64,000 nt of DNA from Balaenoptera acutorostrata. Lineage: Eukaryota > Chordata > Mammalia > Artiodactyla > Balaenopteridae. The notes beneath the pieces are model-generated. The model did no database searches. It was not told where the DNA came from and saw nothing but the letters and a program-made list of their open reading frames with translations. The translations under genes and the position numbers were made by a program. Location of the stretch: NCBI RefSeq assembly GCF_949987535.1, contig NC_080067.1, positions 51,272,910 to 51,336,909 on the forward strand, in the 5' to 3' direction. The first letter of the stretch is position 1; each line of letters opens with the position of its first letter. Below are positions 36,550 through 49,802 of this stretch, piece after piece.

Positions 36550-37610
36550 ATTTTTAGAATGACATAAGAAAGTTTCTATTGAACACTACGGAAGAGTCTG
36601 TCACTGTTCTTCACTGATCGTAAATATTGATATATACTGAATATACTGAATATAACTTTATAGTCAGACGTTCCGTGTTAACAATTTAAGGACTTATGTA
36701 AGTCCAGATCTCATGCTCTTCTATTTCACATTTCTTATGTGAACCAGGAAACTATAGATATGATAAATAAATCTAAAGTAGATGAAGAAAATGAGATGAA
36801 AAAAGCCCCAGTTTTTAAAAGAGAACTGCATGCACATATGCACAAAAATATAGCTTACTGTTATTTAGATATTTATGTCTTCAATTGAAATTATCTTCAC
36901 TCTATTAATTGAAGAATTGATTGATAGTTTTCACAGGCAATATCCGAAGCAATTTAAGTTAACACAAGCACAGCCAGTTACTGAACTGTCAGTTTAAGGA
37001 AAAAATGTATAATGCATATAGCAATTTGCTGTCTATTTAGAGATGCCAGATGAAGAGCATTTTTGAGAAGAAAAGTAAGAGAAATAACTTTCATCAAGCT
37101 ATTCTCAGCTGTAAGTCCTAGAGATTTATGAGAAAAATATTGTTCTATAAAATAATAAAATGAAACACAATTTAACTTGTCATATGAGAGTGAAAATAAT
37201 GGGTAATTTTTGCACTGATCATTAAAAATGCAAGCGCTGACAGAGATTTTCAATATAACATTTTAGCAAATTCTGAAATCCAAGTTCCAATTTCTTTCTA
37301 ATCATTTTCAGGAGTAGATAATAATACAAACCAAGACAACACTCTAGTTTTGAAGTCTAGGTCTGTAAATGAAATTTCTAGAATGATCAGCGAACTTTGC
37401 TAATTGCAAAACAAATGCGTCAAATTTTAGAGGTTCACCATTTTTGACGTAATCATCAGTGACTTGAAGCAACTTTGAAAACATTAAATATGTATATGTG
37501 TATTAAAAAGCATTACCGGTTCTGAAGTATTTTCTTTCCTATTATTATTAAAGCATAATAGAAAACAGGTAAATACATCGTTTTCAAATTTCAGGGTGCA
37601 CCAAAATTAA
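36550..37610. other. Unassigned AT-rich intergenic DNA
   Basis: No gene or named repeat seen. The 91-codon minus frame at 36978-37253 has no recognisable domain. Confidence 0.35.
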
Positions 37611-37614
37611 TAAT

Positions 37615-37785
37615 AATAACAGCAACTAGTATAGCTAATGTATTGAATACTTAGTAGGGGACTGGATATTTATTTGAACTAGCTACATAATCTGTACAAC
37701 AATCTTACTAGTTACTATTATCTTCATTTTTACAGATAAAGAGGTTACAATTCTCTCACTTGGGACAAGGACCCAGTCATTTGTA
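37615..37785 (-). repeat. MIR SINE, antisense
   Basis: 'ctaatgtattgaatacttag' and 'ttatcttcatttttacagat' with 'aaagaggttacaattctctc' follow reverse-complement MIR. Confidence 0.5.
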
Positions 37786-37789
37786 TTTC

Positions 37790-39590
37790 CTATAAGATTC
37801 CCAGATGGCATTGATGCTAATCAAATTTTCAGAAGTTGCCTAAATCATATTTAGTATGAAAATTTAAAATATATTGTCACTAAAGCTCTTCTTCCAGACC
37901 TCTATGTGAATTCTGTCTACATACAAGAAACATCTCTGATTATGTTCTACTATTATATGTTCATTCAGTCAACTCATGATCTAAAAATTCACCAATTCAC
38001 TGGGTATTTTAAGGTTCTGAATATACAAGACAGGCTTTCCAGAAATAAGCTGAGTTATTTTTAAAGAGCAAAATGCTCTAATTAGGAAATTCCAGGGATC
38101 TTTTTGCCTCCAAGAGATTGGTTTTTTTTCTTAGCACTGTTTAATACATGGCACATATTTTGGTCTGAAATATGATACATAATGCACCTTTTCTTTACAA
38201 TTAGCACGTGAAGTGTGTAACTTTCACTCTGTAATTAAATCAAGTTAGTTTATCAACAAAACACATAAAAGTCCACCTACACAAAATATTAAGTAGTCAA
38301 TTAAAATTTAATCAACCAGAGTAGATAAGTGTCATATATTAAAGTGGCCAATAAAATTCTGTTCCACCAAATTCAGATAATTAAAAAGGCAGCCAGTCTT
38401 ATTCCATGGCTTGAAGTTTAGCAGGTCTACTGCCCTGAATCCTCAGTCCTTCACAACATGCAGTATTTAAACACTTTCAATATGTAGTATTTTCTTCTGC
38501 CTCTGCCTTACATTCTTACTTAGACATAGTCTTACTAAGATTTTGACCTACCAATTAAAATAAGAAAAATAGGAAAAAAATTATTTTCAGTTTTAGTTTC
38601 CAAATTCAGTCTCCCTCTCTCTTTCTCTCCCTGAACCCCATTTCTCTTTCTCTATCTCTATCTCTGTCACACAAAATCACAAGGCAAACTTGAAGGATGT
38701 TTCAGTAGCTATTTAGGAACTTAAAAACAAATGCAAAATGGAAGCAAGTATAAAATAATTATAAATTGTTTACAAGATTCAAGTCAATGTGGGTACATAT
38801 CTTTACTTTCTATCATGATATCATAATTACATATGTACAATCCATATATGAAACTTAGATGAAAAATAAAAATATATATGGCCAATATGACTTGAATTTT
38901 CAGAGACAACCATAATCATTAAAACCATATTTTGATCCAACTCTCCGCTCTTAGTTGGGGTATCCAAGGCTTGTTTCCTGTCTAATAACGGTGGCTACAA
39001 CATTCAAATAATTGTTGGGCATCTCTTAACATTTTTGTTCAGACATCACAGCATGCCAAATAGAGTGCTGAGTGGTACATGTTCAAGAGAGGATTTTATA
39101 ATTGAAATTTTAAAATAAACATACATTCTCAAGAGATTTTTATCTTTTATCACTTTTTTAAAAAGTGTTATGGGAGTGAACCATAATATCACAGAAAGTT
39201 AAAACGTAAAGGCGCCTTCAAGAACATCTTGTGGGAAACCCTCAGCTTAGAGATTAAAGGATTTGAGGTCATTACAAAGCTAGTGAGCTTCAGGGGGAAC
39301 TAACACTCTTAACATTTAGATCTCGTAATGCAGCCTTGTTGGATTTACCCTATTCCATGTGCTTTTTTTTTTTTTTTTTTTTTCCCCTTTCTCTAAAGTT
39401 GAGAACAGCAATAAAATATGCCCAATCTATTGCCTGGACAACTGTAGTTGTCTTCAAAGGGTTATCTCGGGTTTGATCCTTGATATACAGAAAATAGATT
39501 AGGAGGGGACACCCTGAGCTTCAGCCTTCAAAGAGATATGCACATGATCTAGGTTGGATCATGTACCTGTCCCTGATTTTAGAATGTAGC
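37790..39590. other. Unassigned intergenic DNA with simple tracts
   Basis: No gene seen. A pyrimidine-rich (CT)n-like tract lies at 38609-38669 and a T23 run at 39363-39385. Confidence 0.4.
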
Positions 39591-39594
39591 TACC

Positions 39595-39770
39595 AGATAA
39601 CATCTATCGGTTATTAAGATAATAAGTTAACATTTATTCATTTTGTACTTTGTGTAACACACTGCTCTAATGATTTATATGCTTTGATCCACTTAATTAT
39701 TACAAAAATCTGTATAATTGGTGCTATTTTTAATTCCTTTAAAGAAAACCGTGATAAAAACCAAGAGGCA
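39595..39770 (-). repeat. MIR SINE, antisense
   Basis: 'gttaacatttattcattttg', 'ttatatgctttgatccactt' and 'aattattacaaaaatctgta' follow the order of a reverse-complement MIR 3' part. Confidence 0.5.
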
Positions 39771-40284
39771 TTAAATGTCCACTCTCCCTTTATAAAGAAA
39801 ATAACCCTTCAAGGATACATTCTTGTGAAAAGATTCTGCATTTGAGGTTGACCTGTATTAAGACCAGGTCAATAAGACTAAATAATTACATTATAGAACA
39901 CTTTTTCTGAAGGCCATTACAGCCATCTGTGTGGAGGATATTATTAAATTATGTAGAAAATGGTCATTATTTCAGCCTCAAATACCTAGACAATTTGAAA
40001 TTGCACAGACTCAGATTTAACCATTGCTTTAGGTGAGGGACTGACACGAGACCGTTCTGAAATCATATTCTTGCCCAACGTCTTACAGCTAATTGTGACA
40101 GAATGGTTGAAGATGTTTTTTGTTTATTTGGTTGTTTTGGTTGTTTTTTTAATGTTAGAGAATTCCAGATCTTAGAAAAGCAATTTATGAGAGGATATAT
40201 GTCCAAAAATAATTTGTAGTTAAATAGTGAAAAAGTGTCTAATGCAGACACTAGGTCAAATAAGGTTCCAACAAGGCAGAGCTA

Positions 40285-41704
40285 AACCCATGCACCTAAG
40301 GTCAACTAACCTATGACAAAGGAAGCAAGAATATACAATGGAGAAAAGACAGTCTCTTAAATAAGTGGTGCTGGGAAAACTAGACAGCTACACGTAAAAG
40401 AATGAAATTAGAACACTCTTTAACACCACACACAAAAATAAACTCAAAATGGATTAAAGACCTAAATGTGAGACTGGACACTATAAAACTCTTAGAGGAA
40501 AACATAGAGAGAACACTCTCTGACATAAATCGCAGCAATACCTTTTTGGATCTACCTCCTAGAGTAATGAAAATTAAAAACAACAACAAAAAAACAAACA
40601 AATGGGACCTAATTAAACTTAAAAGCTTTTGCACAGCAAAGGAAACCATAAACAAAATGAAAAGACAACTGACAGAATGGGAGAAAATATTTGCAAATGA
40701 TGCTACAGACAAGGGAATAATTTCCAAAATATACAAACAGCTCACACAGCTCAATACCAAAAAAAAAACAAACAACCAATCCAAAAATGGGTGGAAGATC
40801 TAAATAGACATTTCTCCAAAGAAGACACAGATGGCCAACAAACACATGAAAAAATGCTCAACAATGCTAATTCTTAGAGAAATGCAAATCAACTACAATG
40901 AGGTATCACCTCACACCAGTCAGAATGGCCATCATCAAAAAGTCTACAAACAATAAATGCTGGTGAGGGTGTGGAGAAAAGGGAACCCTCCTACACTGAG
41001 GGGAATGTAAATTGGTACAACCACTATGGAGAACACTATGGAGGTTCTTTAAAGAACTAAATATAGAACTACCATGATCCAGCAATCCCACTCCTGGGCA
41101 TATATCCAGAGAAAACCATAATTTGAAAAGATACATGCACCCCAATGTTCATTGCAGCACTATTTACAATAGCCAAGACATGGAAGCAAGCTAAGTGTCT
41201 ATCGACAGATGAATGGATAAAAAAGATGTGGTACATATATACAATGGACTACTACTCAGCCATAAAACAAGAATGAAATAATGCCATTTGCAGCAACATG
41301 GGTGGACCTAGAGATTATCATACTAAGTGAAGTAAGTCAGACAAAGACAAATATCATATGATATCACTTACATGTGGAATCTAAAAAAAAAAAAAAGTGA
41401 TACAAATGAACTTATTTACAAAACAGAAACAGAGTCACAGACTTTGAAAACAAATTTGTGGTTACCAAAAAGGAGTTTGGGATTAACATATACACACTAC
41501 TATATATAAAATAGATAATAAACAAGGACCTACTGTATAGCCCAGGGAACTCTAATCAATATTCTGTAAGAACCTATATGGGAAAAGAATCTGAAAAAGA
41601 ATGGATATATGTATATGTATAACTGATTCACTTTGCTGTATACCTGAAACTAATACAACACTGTAGATCAACTACACTCCAATATCTTTTTTTTAAAAAA
41701 AGGA
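40285..41704 (+). mobile_element. 5'-truncated L1, about 1.4 kb
   Basis: The longest continuous sense L1 here. ORF2 DNA starts near 40300 ('gtcaactaacctatgacaaa'). It passes through the C-terminal region ('cactatggagaacactatgg', 'gcatatatccagagaaaacc') to the ORF2 end near 41380 and a 3' UTR ending 'ctacactccaatatc'. The element is older than the 12.2 kb copy and its 3' UTR differs, lacking the strong G-runs. I found no clear target duplication. Confidence 0.9.
40402..40803 (+). pseudogene. L1 ORF2 C-terminal remnant, 133 open codons
   Basis: An open stretch of L1 ORF2 lying between reverse transcriptase and the cysteine-rich end. Readable parts are '[20 protein letters not shown]' near the start, '[20 protein letters not shown]' in the middle, and '[12 protein letters not shown]'. 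A stop follows at 40801-40803. Endonuclease and reverse-transcriptase motifs are missing, so it is a dead remnant. The 134-codon minus-strand frame opposite it is a shadow. Confidence 0.85.
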
Positions 41705-42725
41705 GTGTGAAGTTTCCAACACCTCTTCTTCTGAAAGGTTCATGATTAGGAGCCTGTAGTAATGTATAATTCTATAAATTTATTCTGTTTTATCTCTGGA
41801 GCATGGGACTGAGAGTAAATGAGCAACGAGCAACTCTTCTTCTTTATCATAATGTAGCCTCTGTGCTTTGCTAAAGATTGTCATTTTCACACGTGAGACT
41901 TTTGATAGATACTGTTAGCAGCTGATACACCATTTATGATATTACCTTTATATCAACTCCATAGGTAATGAATTTCTACTCTGATTTGTATATTGTCCTA
42001 TTCTAGGAACAGCAAGATTAGTAGGTTTAATTCCCCGAACTGATAAAAAGGTATAGGCGGGGTGGGGGGCTGGTCTTAGTCAACTCTTTTACTCAAGTTG
42101 ATGAAAAAAATTTATGATAATAAAAGTAAATTCAGGGATTTCATCTTAAGTATATTATGCCTATTGCAACAAAGGAAGCCAAGTGAAGAAAACTGTGACT
42201 CACTTAGAAGACAGTAGAAAACAACTGAGAAATTTTCCAACATCCTGAATTTCAAGAACTGGCTCTTATTATAGATATTACTTCTAAATTTATCTTTGTT
42301 TGATTTAGGCACACTTTTAATGAGGCAAGAAAACGTTTTCATCAATCTGTAGTTACTATTGGTGACTAGTAAAAAAGTTTTAAGATACAATATGTTCATT
42401 TTCAGAGTTATCTCTATTGAAAAAGATTTTTGTCATTATGTTTAAAGTGATTTCAAAGTTTCTTTTCTTTCTGCTATCAGATATAACTATTTAAACAGAA
42501 TGGTATATCTCTATGTCTTATAATCAAATGATGATTTTCTAAATTACTTGTGTATTTATTTCTAAGTTTCATTTGATTATAGTAATTTTACATCAATCCA
42601 TGAATTGTCTTCCTATTCATTTTTATGAACACCCAACCTGACTTTTAAAAATCAAACTATGTACTTGAAACATTAACATTCAACTAATCATGAGCCCCTA
42701 ACAATTTTATACTGGAAAACACACC
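41705..42725. other. Unassigned intergenic DNA
   Basis: No gene or named repeat seen. A short G-rich patch ('ggcggggtggggggctgg') lies at 42057-42074. Confidence 0.35.
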
Positions 42726-42729
42726 GTAT

Positions 42730-42935
42730 CTTACAGGATCAGAGGCAGCATGCAACAATCCAAGTGCTTGTGAACTGGTAATACTGAGATGTCACTGAAC
42801 CTCTTTAGGCTTCTTGCCTTGAATACCACTGCCCTGATCTGGAAATAACACATGTCTCAGAGAAGTATTATGAAGGTTAAGAAAAAAATGTATGTGAAAG
42901 TGCCCAATTATCTGGCATACTGTGGACACAATAAT
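42730..42935 (+). repeat. MIR SINE
   Basis: Sense MIR: 'gatgtcactgaacctcttta' near 42788, 'ccctgatctggaaataacac', then 'agtattatgaaggttaagaa' near 42863. Confidence 0.55.
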
Positions 42936-43250
42936 TTTTAGTCAAATGCATCTATGAAAGATAAATTTTGTTGTGAAGGAAAAGGTCTCAATTTTTTGGA
43001 AGCATGGACAGGGTTGAAGGGATACTTCTGGGCAAAAATAATGAAGATTCAGCGAACAGCATTGAAAGGGGAAAAATTTAACTAATACGTTAAAGAGGTG
43101 CTCCCCTAAAGTGGGGTAGAAAAGGGCAAAGGCAGATTTTTGCCTACCCTTGAATGTTGTGATGACACATGAATCTCTCTTTATGTACACACACTCAGAT
43201 GCCATGCTACCCCACTGTTGGAGATATGTAGTACAGCAAAGAACTTGTGG
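42936..43250. other. Unassigned intergenic DNA
   Basis: No gene or named repeat seen. The 87-codon minus frame at 42942-43205 lacks recognisable motifs. Confidence 0.35.
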
Positions 43251-43254
43251 ATAG

Positions 43255-46030
43255 TACTACTTTTTAAATCATCTACATTGAAGTTTAATTTATACAAAAT
43301 AAAATTCACCAAGTTTAATTTTACAGTTAGATGAGTTCTGGGAAATGTACACTTCATATAAATACCACCACAATCTGAAACTAAACATTTCCATCACCCA
43401 AAAAACTCCCTGGTATTCTTCTGCAATCAGGCCTCTACCCTATCTCCCAAACTGGGGCCCCTTAGCAACCACTGTTATGATTTCTGTCACTAGAGTTTTC
43501 ACTCTTCTAGAATATTCATATAAGTGGAATCATATGGTATGCAGGTTTTTGTGCCTGGCTTTTGTCACTTCGCATAATGCTTTTTTGTCCATCCTTGTTG
43601 TTGCATTTATCAATAGGTGTTCCTTTTAACTGCTGACTAGAATTCTATTGATACAACTGGCCTAACTATCTGGGTTATTTTTAGGAGTTTTTCTCTATTA
43701 TGAATAAAGTTACTATGAACATTTACAAATTTTTTTGTGTGGACATTGTTTTTATTTGTTTTGGATGAATATATAGAAGTGTGATTGCTAGGTCCAATAC
43801 TAACTTTATGCCAAATTAATTTGCCAAAATTCTTTCCAATGTATCTGCAGCAATTTTCTATCAACCAGCATGAAAGAGAGTTCTGTTAGCTCCATATCCT
43901 CTCCAACACATTTTTTACTGTCTCTTTAATTCTAGCTAATCTAGTGGATGTGCAGGGGTACCTATTTCCAATTCCCTAATGCTGGATGATATTAAACATG
44001 TTTGCAATTGCTCATTTCTCATTCCTCTTTTTTCTTGAGTGAATTACCCATCAAAAGTATTTGTCCAATTTTTGAGGCCTATTTTTCTTCAAATATTTAG
44101 TTTTAGGGAATTTTTTACATACACAAGTCTTCCTCAGAATCATGCTTTGCAAAGGGTTCTGCCAGTTTTTGGTTTGTCATCTAATTTTCTTCAAAGCATC
44201 CTTTGAAGAGCAAAAGTTTTAAGGTTTCAGAAGCCCAGTTTATTCTTTTTTCTTTTACTCTTTTGTTTAATATTAGAAATCTTTGCTAAAAATAATGGTC
44301 ACACAGATTTTCCTGCTTTCTAATTTTAGTTATTAAAATAGGAGTATGAGTCATTTTATTTATTGTTCTGTATGTGGGAGGTAAAGGTATAGGTTTTTTT
44401 CTTTATATATGGACACCCATTTTTCTAACACCACATGCTTAAGAACTATATTTTCCCTGTTGAATCACCTTGTTCGCTTTGTCAAAAATCAATTTACCAC
44501 ATGCATGTGGATCTCTTTATTTTGCTGCATTGATCTATACGTCTATCTTTATCACAAACATAACACTGTCTTCATTATTACAGTTTTATGGCAAATGTAC
44601 TTCATTCATCTTCGTCTTATTTTTTGTAATTGCTTTGCTTATTCTCAGTTCCTTTCATTTTAGTATATGTTGTAGAAAATCAATTTCTATGAAATGTTTT
44701 TCTAGGATCATAATTATCTTGCTTTTATAGATCAATATATAATTTAACCTAACAATATGGTATCTTCCAGTCCATGAACATGCTTCTCTCTCCATTTATC
44801 ATGATTATTAATCTTATAGTGTTCAGGGTACAGGTCTTGAACATATTTTGTTAAATTTATCTTTAAATGTTTCATAACTTGGTGATATTTACATGACTCT
44901 TTCAATTTCAATGTCCAATTGTTTGTTGCTAGTGTTGTGTGTGTGTGTGTACGCCTTAAATATTGCCCTGCTAAACTCAACTATTACTTCTAGAAATTTT
45001 TTATAGATTCCTTAAGATTTTCAACGTTTAAAATTTTTTCCTTGCCTTATTATACTGGCAAGGGCATCCAGTGTGATACTGAATAAGAGTGGTGAGAGAG
45101 CACATCCCTGTCTTATTCCATATCTAAGGGAGAAAACACTCAGAGTTTACCAATAAATAGGATGTGAGCTTTAGGTTAATGTGGACACTATTTACCAGGT
45201 TAAGAAAGTTGCCTTATATTCTTAATCTTCTAAGAACTTTTTAAATGTATGAGCTTTTTAAAAATATGTTTTTTGCATTTATTGAAATGATCATATGTTT
45301 TTTTCATTTTAAAAATGTGTTAATGAGGCTGATTATGTTGATTTACTTTTTAAGCCAAACTTTCATTCCTGGGATAAAACATACTTGATTATATTATATT
45401 ATCTCTTTATAAAATTTTACTGAATATTTTATGCTTTTGTTCCAGAGGGATATCTGTCTCCAGTTTTTGTTTTTTGGAATGTGTTTGTCTACGTTTGGTG
45501 TCAGGGCGATGCTGACCTCTTTTCCCATGTTCTATTATCTGGAGGACTACGTAGAGATGTAATACTACTTCTACTTCAATATTTTGTGAAAGTCATTGTA
45601 CTGATGTCCAGAATTTTCATTTAAGATGTTTTGCAAAACAAATTTAATTACTTATGTTAGATAAAGACTATTCAGGTTATAGATCTCTTCTGGAGTGAGC
45701 TTTGATGGTTTGTGACTTTCAAAGAATGTGTGCATTTCACCTAAGATGTTAAATTAATTGTTTAAAGTTGTTCATAATATTTCCTTTCCAATATTAAACG
45801 CATATGGAGCTATAATGATGTCCCATTTTCATTCCAAATAAGAATAATATGTCTGTGTTCTCTTTTGTCTAATCTATATGGATACAATTATATCAATTTT
45901 ATTGATATTTTCAAAAGATTTTGGCTTACTTGTCTATTGTCTTCTATTTCACAGATTTCTACTTTTACCTGTATTAATTACTTCTTTTTGTCTACTTTGG
46001 ATTTAACATTTTTCTGTTTAGAATATTCTT
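43255..46030 (-). mobile_element. Long L1M, antisense (3' UTR through ORF2)
   Basis: About 2.8 kb of continuous antisense L1M. The 3' UTR is at the left ('gcaaccactgttatgatttc' near 43456, 'ataagtggaatcatatggta' near 43520). ORF2 follows towards the right ('ctcaatgtccaattgtttgt'-like text near 44908, 'ggtgagagagcacatccctg' near 45092, 'ttttatatcaattttattga'-like text near 45890). Frames are shattered. The plus and minus frames of 63-94 codons inside it have no independent meaning. A (GT)n run lies at 44936-44951. Confidence 0.8.
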
Positions 46031-46034
46031 TTCA

Positions 46035-46495
46035 GTCACGTTTTGTGTTGGCGTAAAAATGGAGTCTAGAAAGTTTGTGTCTAAGGTAAGGCTCTGCTAT
46101 AAGGTATGTCATCTTGGGAAGAAAATGGTTTCTCTTTAAAGAATTTTAACTATCAAGTTAAATCAAATTCCATACCTTTAGGTCTCTCCATCCTCTGTTT
46201 CCAGCCATTCCAGGCCAAAAAGCCACTTTACTCCCTAAAAATGGACATAAATTTAAGCTTAATGGCTGACAACCATTAGTTATCTAGCATCATATTCCTA
46301 CAGAAGTACTCCTTAAAGAGAAACCTGCACTTGCTCCATTTTCTCAATCATTTACTAAGAGATTATCTACTAAATGTCTTCAATTAGTTTAGTTTTCTAG
46401 ATACTAAGTAAAAAAATGGTAAATAACTTCAATTCTCTGTTCCCTGAAAGAAATTAAGAAAATGAAATATAAAACAACAACAAAATAAATTGTTT
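46035..46495. other. Unassigned intergenic DNA
   Basis: No gene or named repeat seen between the antisense L1M and the next L1. Confidence 0.35.
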
Positions 46496-46496
46496 T

Positions 46497-47140
46497 AAAT
46501 ATTGTGCTGTACCTAAGTGTCCATCATCGGATGAATGGATAAAGAAGATGTGGCACATATATACAATGGAATATTACTCAGCCATAAAAAGAAATGAAAT
46601 GGAGTTATTTGTAATGAGGTGGATGTAGTTAGAGTCTGTCATACAGAGTGAAGTAAGTCAGAAAGAGAAAAACAAATACAGTATGCTAACACATATATAT
46701 GGAATCTAAGGAAAAAAAAAAAAAAAGGTCATGAAGAACCTAGTGGCAAGACGGGAATAAAGACACAGACCTACTAGAGAATGGACTTGAGGATAGGGGG
46801 AGGGGGAGGGCCGAGATGTGACAGGGTGAGAGAGTGTCATGGACATATATACACTACCAAATGTAAAATAGATAGCTAGTGGGAAGCAGCCGCATAGCAC
46901 AGGGAGATCAGCTCGGTGCTTTTTGACCACCTAGAGGGGTGGGATAGGGAGGGTGGGAGGGAGGGAGATGCAAGAGGGAAGAGATATGGGAACATATGTA
47001 TATGTATAACTGATTCACTTTGTTATAAAGCAGAAACTAACACACCATTGTAAAGCAATTATACTCCAATAAAGATGTTTAAAAATAAATATATAAATAA
47101 AATAAAATAAATAAATAAATAAATAAATATCGTGTTGTAG
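46497..47140 (+). mobile_element. 5'-truncated L1
   Basis: About 610 bp of L1 3' end. It begins 'cctaagtgtccatcatcgga', then the ORF2 C-terminus, an A-run, a G-rich 3' UTR, 'tactccaataaagatg' and an (AAAT)n tail. A 15-bp target duplication with two transitions (aaatattgtgctgta 46497-46511, aaatatcgtgttgta 47126-47140) shows it is older than the 12.2 kb copy of the same subfamily. Confidence 0.92.
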
Positions 47141-48055
47141 ATTATACCAAACATTACATATATATATCCTCTAATTAAAGTTTACACATAATACTTAATA
47201 TTTAAAATGATATCTAAGTCTAGTTGTAGCAGATATACGTATGCATAAATATTGAAAAATAGAAATGTAATTTAATCCTAGTAAGTTTATGTGAGTTTTG
47301 AAACGTGTGACGGTAAAAATTGTTCCTGTCTCCAATAAAATATATTTATTAACTGAGTATGATTGATGTGTTAAAATCACTTCTGTGAAATAATGGTGTA
47401 TGCAGTTTGTCTTTTTAGCTCTCTGTGTCACACTTTAAATTTCTCTCATGATTATTCTATGTCATTGTTATAAGACTATGGAGGTTATTTTCCTTTGGAA
47501 GCATTCTGCTTAAACTCATGACTCCTTTAACATCTTCTCACTACTTAGTTGCCATGCAAATTAACATGATAAGTATAATTAAAGCTTGTATTCAATTGTC
47601 ATTATGTAAACAAACTAACAATCATGGGGTTAAATTGATACTTTAATTTTACATCCACTTATGCTGGTACTAGGCAGACATAGACTACTTTAACCTATCC
47701 TTCGCTTTTCATTACAATTAGTGTCGCCCTGCTCTCCCATCACCAGCAAGAAAATAAGTTGTGCCTGTAGTACTATAGCTATATATCATTTGTGTAGCAA
47801 CAAATGATATGGCTTTTTCAACCACTTCTGTTGTTGTTAGGTAGACAGCTTTTGATTCTAGAAATATCATGTGTGTTTTGTGATCCTCCACATTTAAAGA
47901 CCTCTGAAATAATGGACATAGTTTTCTTTAACTAGATTGAAGAACATTCTTTTTCATATTTTGGGGTGTCAACAAGACATCAGAGTATGGTAGGAGATAA
48001 CTAAACAGAAGAAGCAACAGTGCCAGGAGCTGGGTGAAATATTTGCTTCATGTTA
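47141..48055. other. Unassigned AT-rich intergenic DNA
   Basis: No gene or named repeat seen. Confidence 0.35.
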
Positions 48056-48059
48056 TTTG

Positions 48060-48220
48060 ATTTATGCTTAAATCAGGCAAGCACTGTTACCCTTCTATAG
48101 TCAAGGTAACTAAGGCATAAATATTAAATTAATATTCTTGAACTGCATATTAAATAAGTAAACTGGAATTCATTCAAAGTATCCCTGGCTTCATAATTGA
48201 TGCTGATTTCACTACAAGTT
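48060..48220 (-). repeat. MIR-like SINE, antisense
   Basis: 'agcactgttacccttctata' and 'caaggtaactaaggcataaa' resemble the reverse-complement MIR core. Weak. Confidence 0.4.
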
Positions 48221-48479
48221 CGGCTCCTAGGCCAAAACTTAAGGTAGATGGGATAAAGAAAACTGAGTCTTTGAAACATTCTAGGCACTCAACAAAAGTT
48301 TTCAGATTATAGAACAAAGGAAACTATACGGCAGGAAAACTCATTATCCATCCTCCCTCCTCCCCCCCCACCAAATGCAAAGAGAAGCTTAGAGGTTTCA
48401 CAATAAAAAATAACTCAATTTGCAAAGTAATTACTATATATTACATATTTTTCTAATGTAACAGGTTAACTCAATAATC

Positions 48480-48655
48480 AAAATACTGTTATGAGGTAAA
48501 TGGTTTTATTATCATTCTCATTTTATTGATAGTAAAACTGAAGTACAGAGAGAAACTCAGTTGCCCAGAGTCACTCAGATATAAGTGAGTGATGAAATTT
48601 GAACAGGAAGTTTGGTTTTAGAGTTCAGTTCTTTTAACCACCATATTATGTAGCC
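48480..48655 (-). repeat. MIR SINE, antisense
   Basis: 'attatcattctcattttatt', 'aaactgaagtacagagagaa' near 48534 and 'gttgcccagagtcactcaga' near 48561 give a clear reverse-complement MIR order. Confidence 0.7.
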
Positions 48656-48744
48656 TCTTTTATAGATACATATAATAGACTTAAAAATATATTGCTTGTA
48701 AGAAAACAAATACATAAAGCAGTTTGGGACACTTAGAAATAGGG

Positions 48745-49130
48745 AGTAACAATGTACCCCCATGTTCACTGCAGCATTATTTACAATAGCCAAGATACGA
48801 AAACTATTTAGGTGTCCACCAATGGATGAATGGATATATATATATATGTATACATACATTATATGTAATTCAGCCATTAAAAAAAGAGTGAAATCCTGCT
48901 ATTTGCAACACCATGAATGGACCTTGACAGCATTATGTTAAGTGAAATAAGTCAGTCAGAGAAAGGAAAGACAAATACTGTATGATCTTTCTTATATGTG
49001 GAATCTGAAAAAAGCCCATAGATATAGAGAATAGATTGGTGGTTACCAGAGCTGGGGATGAGGATGAGGGGGTGGGACAAATGGGTGAAGGGGGCATGAG
49101 ACCCACAAAAAAAAAGAAAAAGGAAAAAGA
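48745..49130 (+). mobile_element. Old L1 3' fragment
   Basis: 'gttcactgcagcattattta', 'caccaatggatgaatggata', 'taagtgaaataagtcagtca' and 'ggtggttaccagagctgggg' in L1 3'-end order. A short (TA)n at 48836-48848 interrupts the ORF2 text. It is of an older, L1MA-like kind than the copies at 12.2 and 46.5 kb. Confidence 0.8.
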
Positions 49131-49485
49131 ATAAATGCACAAGCTAAACGGTACACAAGGCTCTCAGCCATTGAGTTCTACATAATTTTCAGTTAATAAA
49201 TAGTTTTATAATATTCAGTTTTATAAAATAGGTATACTGAACTCATGAGTGGCCCTTAAATTTGAATAGCCGCTGCAATTCACCCTACTTCTGTGGTCAG
49301 CATTACTGCCATGACTCCATATCCTCCCAGTTCAGTGGTAGGATGGAGCACTCCCACTTTCGCACCAGCTTGGCTGGAGTGGGAGAATGAGTATTATGAA
49401 AAAAATGTTTTAATTAAAAAAAAAAAAGAATGAGGAGCTGGGCAAATTCAAGCCACATACCAAGTTGCACTGATAATCATGATCA
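49131..49485. other. Unassigned intergenic DNA
   Basis: No gene or named repeat seen. Confidence 0.35.
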
Positions 49486-49489
49486 TCGC

Positions 49490-49600
49490 CACCAGCACAG
49501 ACACCCTCATCAGCTTCATTACCTAACATTTATTAGCACTGTTTGACACATTTTACATATGTCCCCTCATTTAACCTTATCAACAAACCCATTTATTTCA
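49490..49600 (-). repeat. MIR 3' fragment, antisense
   Basis: 'cctaacatttattagcactg' and 'ttacatatgtcccctcattt' follow the reverse-complement MIR end. Confidence 0.5.
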
Positions 49601-49802
49601 TGGCACTGATCATACACTACATTGTATTATGATTTTAAAATAAAAGCATGACATTTTTCTATTAAAATATGGTATCCACTGCTTGAAGGTAACATCCAGC
49701 TTCTAAGTCATCTTTATATTTCCTTACAATAGGGGGATCATAGTGTTCCACATATTAGTTACTTAAGAGTTATATATTAAATAAATGAGTAAATGGATGA
49801 AT
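49600..49802 (+). repeat. L2 LINE 3' fragment
   Basis: 'tatccactgcttgaaggtaa', 'ttacaatagggggatcatag' and 'tattaaataaatgagtaaat' read as a degraded sense L2 end. Confidence 0.45.

Noticed and set aside
40380..40845. Minus-strand frames of 134 and 78 codons, hydrophobic
   Set aside because: Antisense shadow of the L1 ORF2 remnant on the plus strand. Lys/Asn-rich coding reads as Phe/Leu-rich on the opposite strand.
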